Shown here piece after piece: positions 62,901-64,000 of a DNA stretch of 64,000 bases. How positions within the stretch are numbered: position 1 is the stretch's first letter; the number at the start of each line of letters is the position of its first letter. Made by a program: the position numbers and the translations under genes. The stretch lies in NCBI RefSeq assembly GCF_001499655.1, contig NZ_LN879502.1, positions 2,666,001-2,730,000 on the forward strand, read 5' to 3'. The DNA is from Candidatus Protochlamydia naegleriophila. Lineage in GTDB: Bacteria > Chlamydiota > Chlamydiia > Chlamydiales > Parachlamydiaceae. Under the pieces are notes generated by a model that worked only from the letters and a program-made list of their open reading frames with translations, did no database searches and was not told the origin of the DNA.

Positions 62901-64000
62901 ACCGCATAGCCCAAAATGGCCAAGCTTGGAAGGTTAATCCCCTCAACCAGTTAGTTGAAACTCCTTCCCATCAATTCCTCTACGACTCTAATGGCAATCT
63001 AGTTGGTAAGCACGGCTCGGGAAGGCCTTATGAATATACTTACGATGCCTTAAATCGCCTCACCTCCATCACCTGTCCGACTCAATTTTCCGTCCATTAC
63101 CTCTACGATGCCTTCGACCGCTGTTTGAGTCAGGAAATTTACCTTTGGAATAGCCAAGAGGCAACCTGGAAAAAGGACCATGCGAGCTTTTTCATCTACG
63201 ACGGTCATAAGGAAATCGGCAAACTCAACCATGCATATCAACTAACAGAGTTGCGCGTCCTTGGGCTCGGTAAAGGAGCCGAAATCAGCGCCGCCATCGC
63301 CATTGAAATCGGCGAAAGAGTCTTTGCCCCGATTCACGATCATCAAGGCTCGGTACGTTGCTTAGTTGATACCGCCACGGGAGCTGTAGCAGAATTTTAC
63401 CGCTATTCTGCCTTTGGCATTGAAACCATCTTCGATTCTCTAGGAGAACGGTTAGAAGGCTCCGAGGTGGGCAATCCCTGGCGTTTTTCTAGTAAACGCA
63501 TGGAAGAGCAAACGGGCCTCGTCTCTTTCGGCAAACGCTACTACGACCCGCAAATGGGAAGATGGCTCTCTCCAGATCCTCTCTTTTTCTACGATACGCC
63601 CAACCTCTATGCCTTCGTCAGGAACAACAGCATCAACCACTACGATCTCTATGGACTCTTTTCAATCGGTAACGTTTGGGATACAGCCATTAACTTTTTC
63701 TTCGATAGTTTCCATCATTTGCAAACCTCTGCTCATCACTTCAAAACCAGGCTCAATTCTGAACTTAAGCTGCCCGAACCTCTGGGTGCTGCTTTTGAAA
63801 GAATTGGCAGGCGTTTATTCGGCAGCACAACCTATGCTTTGATGGGCAATGATTATGAACGCACCGAAGTAGGCACTTACGGCAAAAAAGAGATGGGCGA
63901 TAAAATCCGGGTGAGTTTCATCAACGGAATTTTAACCAGCCACAAAGACATGCTAGAAAATCTCGAGATTATTTCTGAGTCACACGGCGGCGTCAAGGTC
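59987..64000 (+). CDS. Secreted RHS/YD-repeat protein, 3' end beyond the window
   Basis: At least 1338 codons, open to the right edge. A signal peptide (about 1-22, MYKKAFRFILFVACLLTHFLAA) is followed by YD-type repeats over most of the length (for example YDYQGS-like and YEYDLFGR, YDALNRLTSI), as in RHS/teneurin shells. The RHS core near residues 1120-1220 includes DHQGSVRCLVD, FGKRYYDPQMGRWLSPDPL and NLYAFVRNNSINHYDLYGL, the usual junction to the variable C-terminus; the normal DPxG cut motif reads DLYG. The tail so far (RVSFINGILTSHKDM) resembles the start of an alpha/beta-hydrolase-like domain I recall on chlamydial RHS proteins. A Sec-exported RHS without an adjacent immunity gene is noteworthy. 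Confidence 0.85.
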   Translation, partial: MYKKAFRFILFVACLLTHFLAADSPSVTAPTPFVNSINVMTGKGEGIEPVGIQSEYYIQGTNLVGSRKIQLAKGDFRIGRIKSQTVVDSKQEPIYFFYEPGMTEIIDHPQRKSVYRYSPKHLLESVEQYEKQEGHYALYRSERFFWRTDLKAPLMTSRVLEDGKRQAIHCTQFSYDDQGQLIRETLYGNLSGSCPFPLIIESDGTPEFNGIENYATAYRYHPTEPDLLLSIREDNGITTTYQYEPKTKRCLAKLKGYANGLLSRAFYHYDEKGLLCRTVFDDGQGSTEDDLTGLTNRQIIHIQSCHTGAAFSQPLVTESLYLDLDSSQEVLLDRTVYAYSDEGAPLKKDFYDADENLRYSIHFNYNDQGQLVSTVDSRGEEVSAPETAFEDRFNDEGLRIASLDAYGNETTYEYDLFGRLIETKLPAVLDENDNPIQLTLHQSYNICDQVVEVEDTQGGITRTRHNSRSKPVYIQHPDGSSETLTYYLDGELKEKIDRKGVRTTISRDKTGRTTRVEEHAASGELLRALNYTYRGSAVSSLSNGAQFTIDFEYDGAGRQIRSFHKTADGIKRVEWSYDACGERIQTSEWFSPQSDGFVAKIEEKDAWQQTTATRLEDAYGNIQRRVENTQKPEALFTQELSTRNSLGQYVKLCETVNEKGIKELNTYDVLGRLDSSVQLNSLGEKMREHHIRYNKSGQKVLEKHLILANGQEAGSYLIRWSYDSSGRLLALYEAAGSSHQKVTYYQYDESGRLIALIKPDGIALNYTYNSKNLLASFKASDSSFAYAYHYDGQQRLVAVHDLIHDIVQTKRYNAFDEVVEENLGTEHTTLRYNYDLAGRKTEIELPDASRILYHYEGSYLKSVERTDADQNSVYIHHYNYSHPAGAINSCDLIAGVGSLSYRHDAQGQLIAIESPWWSETITESDRANRLTALSIEDPLGSINHSYVYADDNQLLEEQGEVNHSYHYDSLYNRIAQNGQAWKVNPLNQLVETPSHQFLYDSNGNLVGKHGSGRPYEYTYDALNRLTSITCPTQFSVHYLYDAFDRCLSQEIYLWNSQEATWKKDHASFFIYDGHKEIGKLNHAYQLTELRVLGLGKGAEISAAIAIEIGERVFAPIHDHQGSVRCLVDTATGAVAEFYRYSAFGIETIFDSLGERLEGSEVGNPWRFSSKRMEEQTGLVSFGKRYYDPQMGRWLSPDPLFFYDTPNLYAFVRNNSINHYDLYGLFSIGNVWDTAINFFFDSFHHLQTSAHHFKTRLNSELKLPEPLGAAFERIGRRLFGSTTYALMGNDYERTEVGTYGKKEMGDKIRVSFINGILTSHKDMLENLEIISESHGGVKV

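Overview
The window looks like the chromosome of an amoeba-associated (environmental) member of the order Chlamydiales. The main clue is gene order. An oligopeptide ATPase pair (dppD/dppF type) stands divergent from a DUF47 regulator and a PiT phosphate permease, the neighbourhood I recall from Chlamydia trachomatis. Sigma-54, a regulator of the chlamydial Rsb type, glycogen genes and groESL fit. Several genes go beyond the pathogenic Chlamydiaceae: a B12-dependent ribonucleotide reductase, a bifunctional PutA, TrkAH, a Bat operon, an RHS protein and an F-box/U-box protein. Genus and species cannot be fixed by eye. I found no rRNA, tRNA, CRISPR array or intact insertion sequence.

Layout. 1-468 is the end of a HAD-IB phosphatase. 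738-7683 is a Bat (aerotolerance-type) operon of two von Willebrand A proteins, a TPR-like protein, BatD, a DUF202 protein and a BatE-like protein. 8139-16271 holds an unknown acidic protein, class II RNR behind two NrdR boxes, a secreted esterase, a metallophosphoesterase, glgC, a possible transposase remnant and an amino-acid binding protein. 16576-22211 holds two large unrecognised proteins that could be effectors. 22331-31259 is glgP, then a coupled operon of a small membrane protein, a SafE-like protein and a peptide transporter with enlarged permeases. 31350-36810 is coaD plus the chlamydial Pit/DUF47/dppD/dppF block. 37371-41451 is rpoN, a PP2C-like/kinase/STAS fusion and a Tyr-rich secreted protein. 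41570-47411 is uvrD/pcrA overlapping putA. 47848-53705 has small proteins, a NamZ-like muramidase, groESL, an FmdB zinc ribbon and an alcohol dehydrogenase. 53817-57749 is prmA, trkH and trkA. 57840 to the right edge has an F-box/propeller/membrane/U-box protein divergent from a secreted RHS protein cut by the window edge.

The signals I would follow first are these. (1) The groESL leader has four complementary segments that can form mutually exclusive hairpins, the last one touching the Shine-Dalgarno sequence; it lies behind a near-consensus sigma-70-type promoter and a sigma-54-type promoter match. (2) One gene carries a decayed PP2C phosphatase, an RsbW-like kinase and an RsbV-like STAS domain, with an internal ribosome site that could release the STAS domain alone. 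(3) One protein combines an F-box, a beta-propeller-like region, membrane helices and a C-terminal U-box-like motif. (4) Two NrdR boxes with canonical spacing precede a class II RNR. (5) An inverted partial copy of the oppC 3' end forms a hairpin of more than 30 bp.
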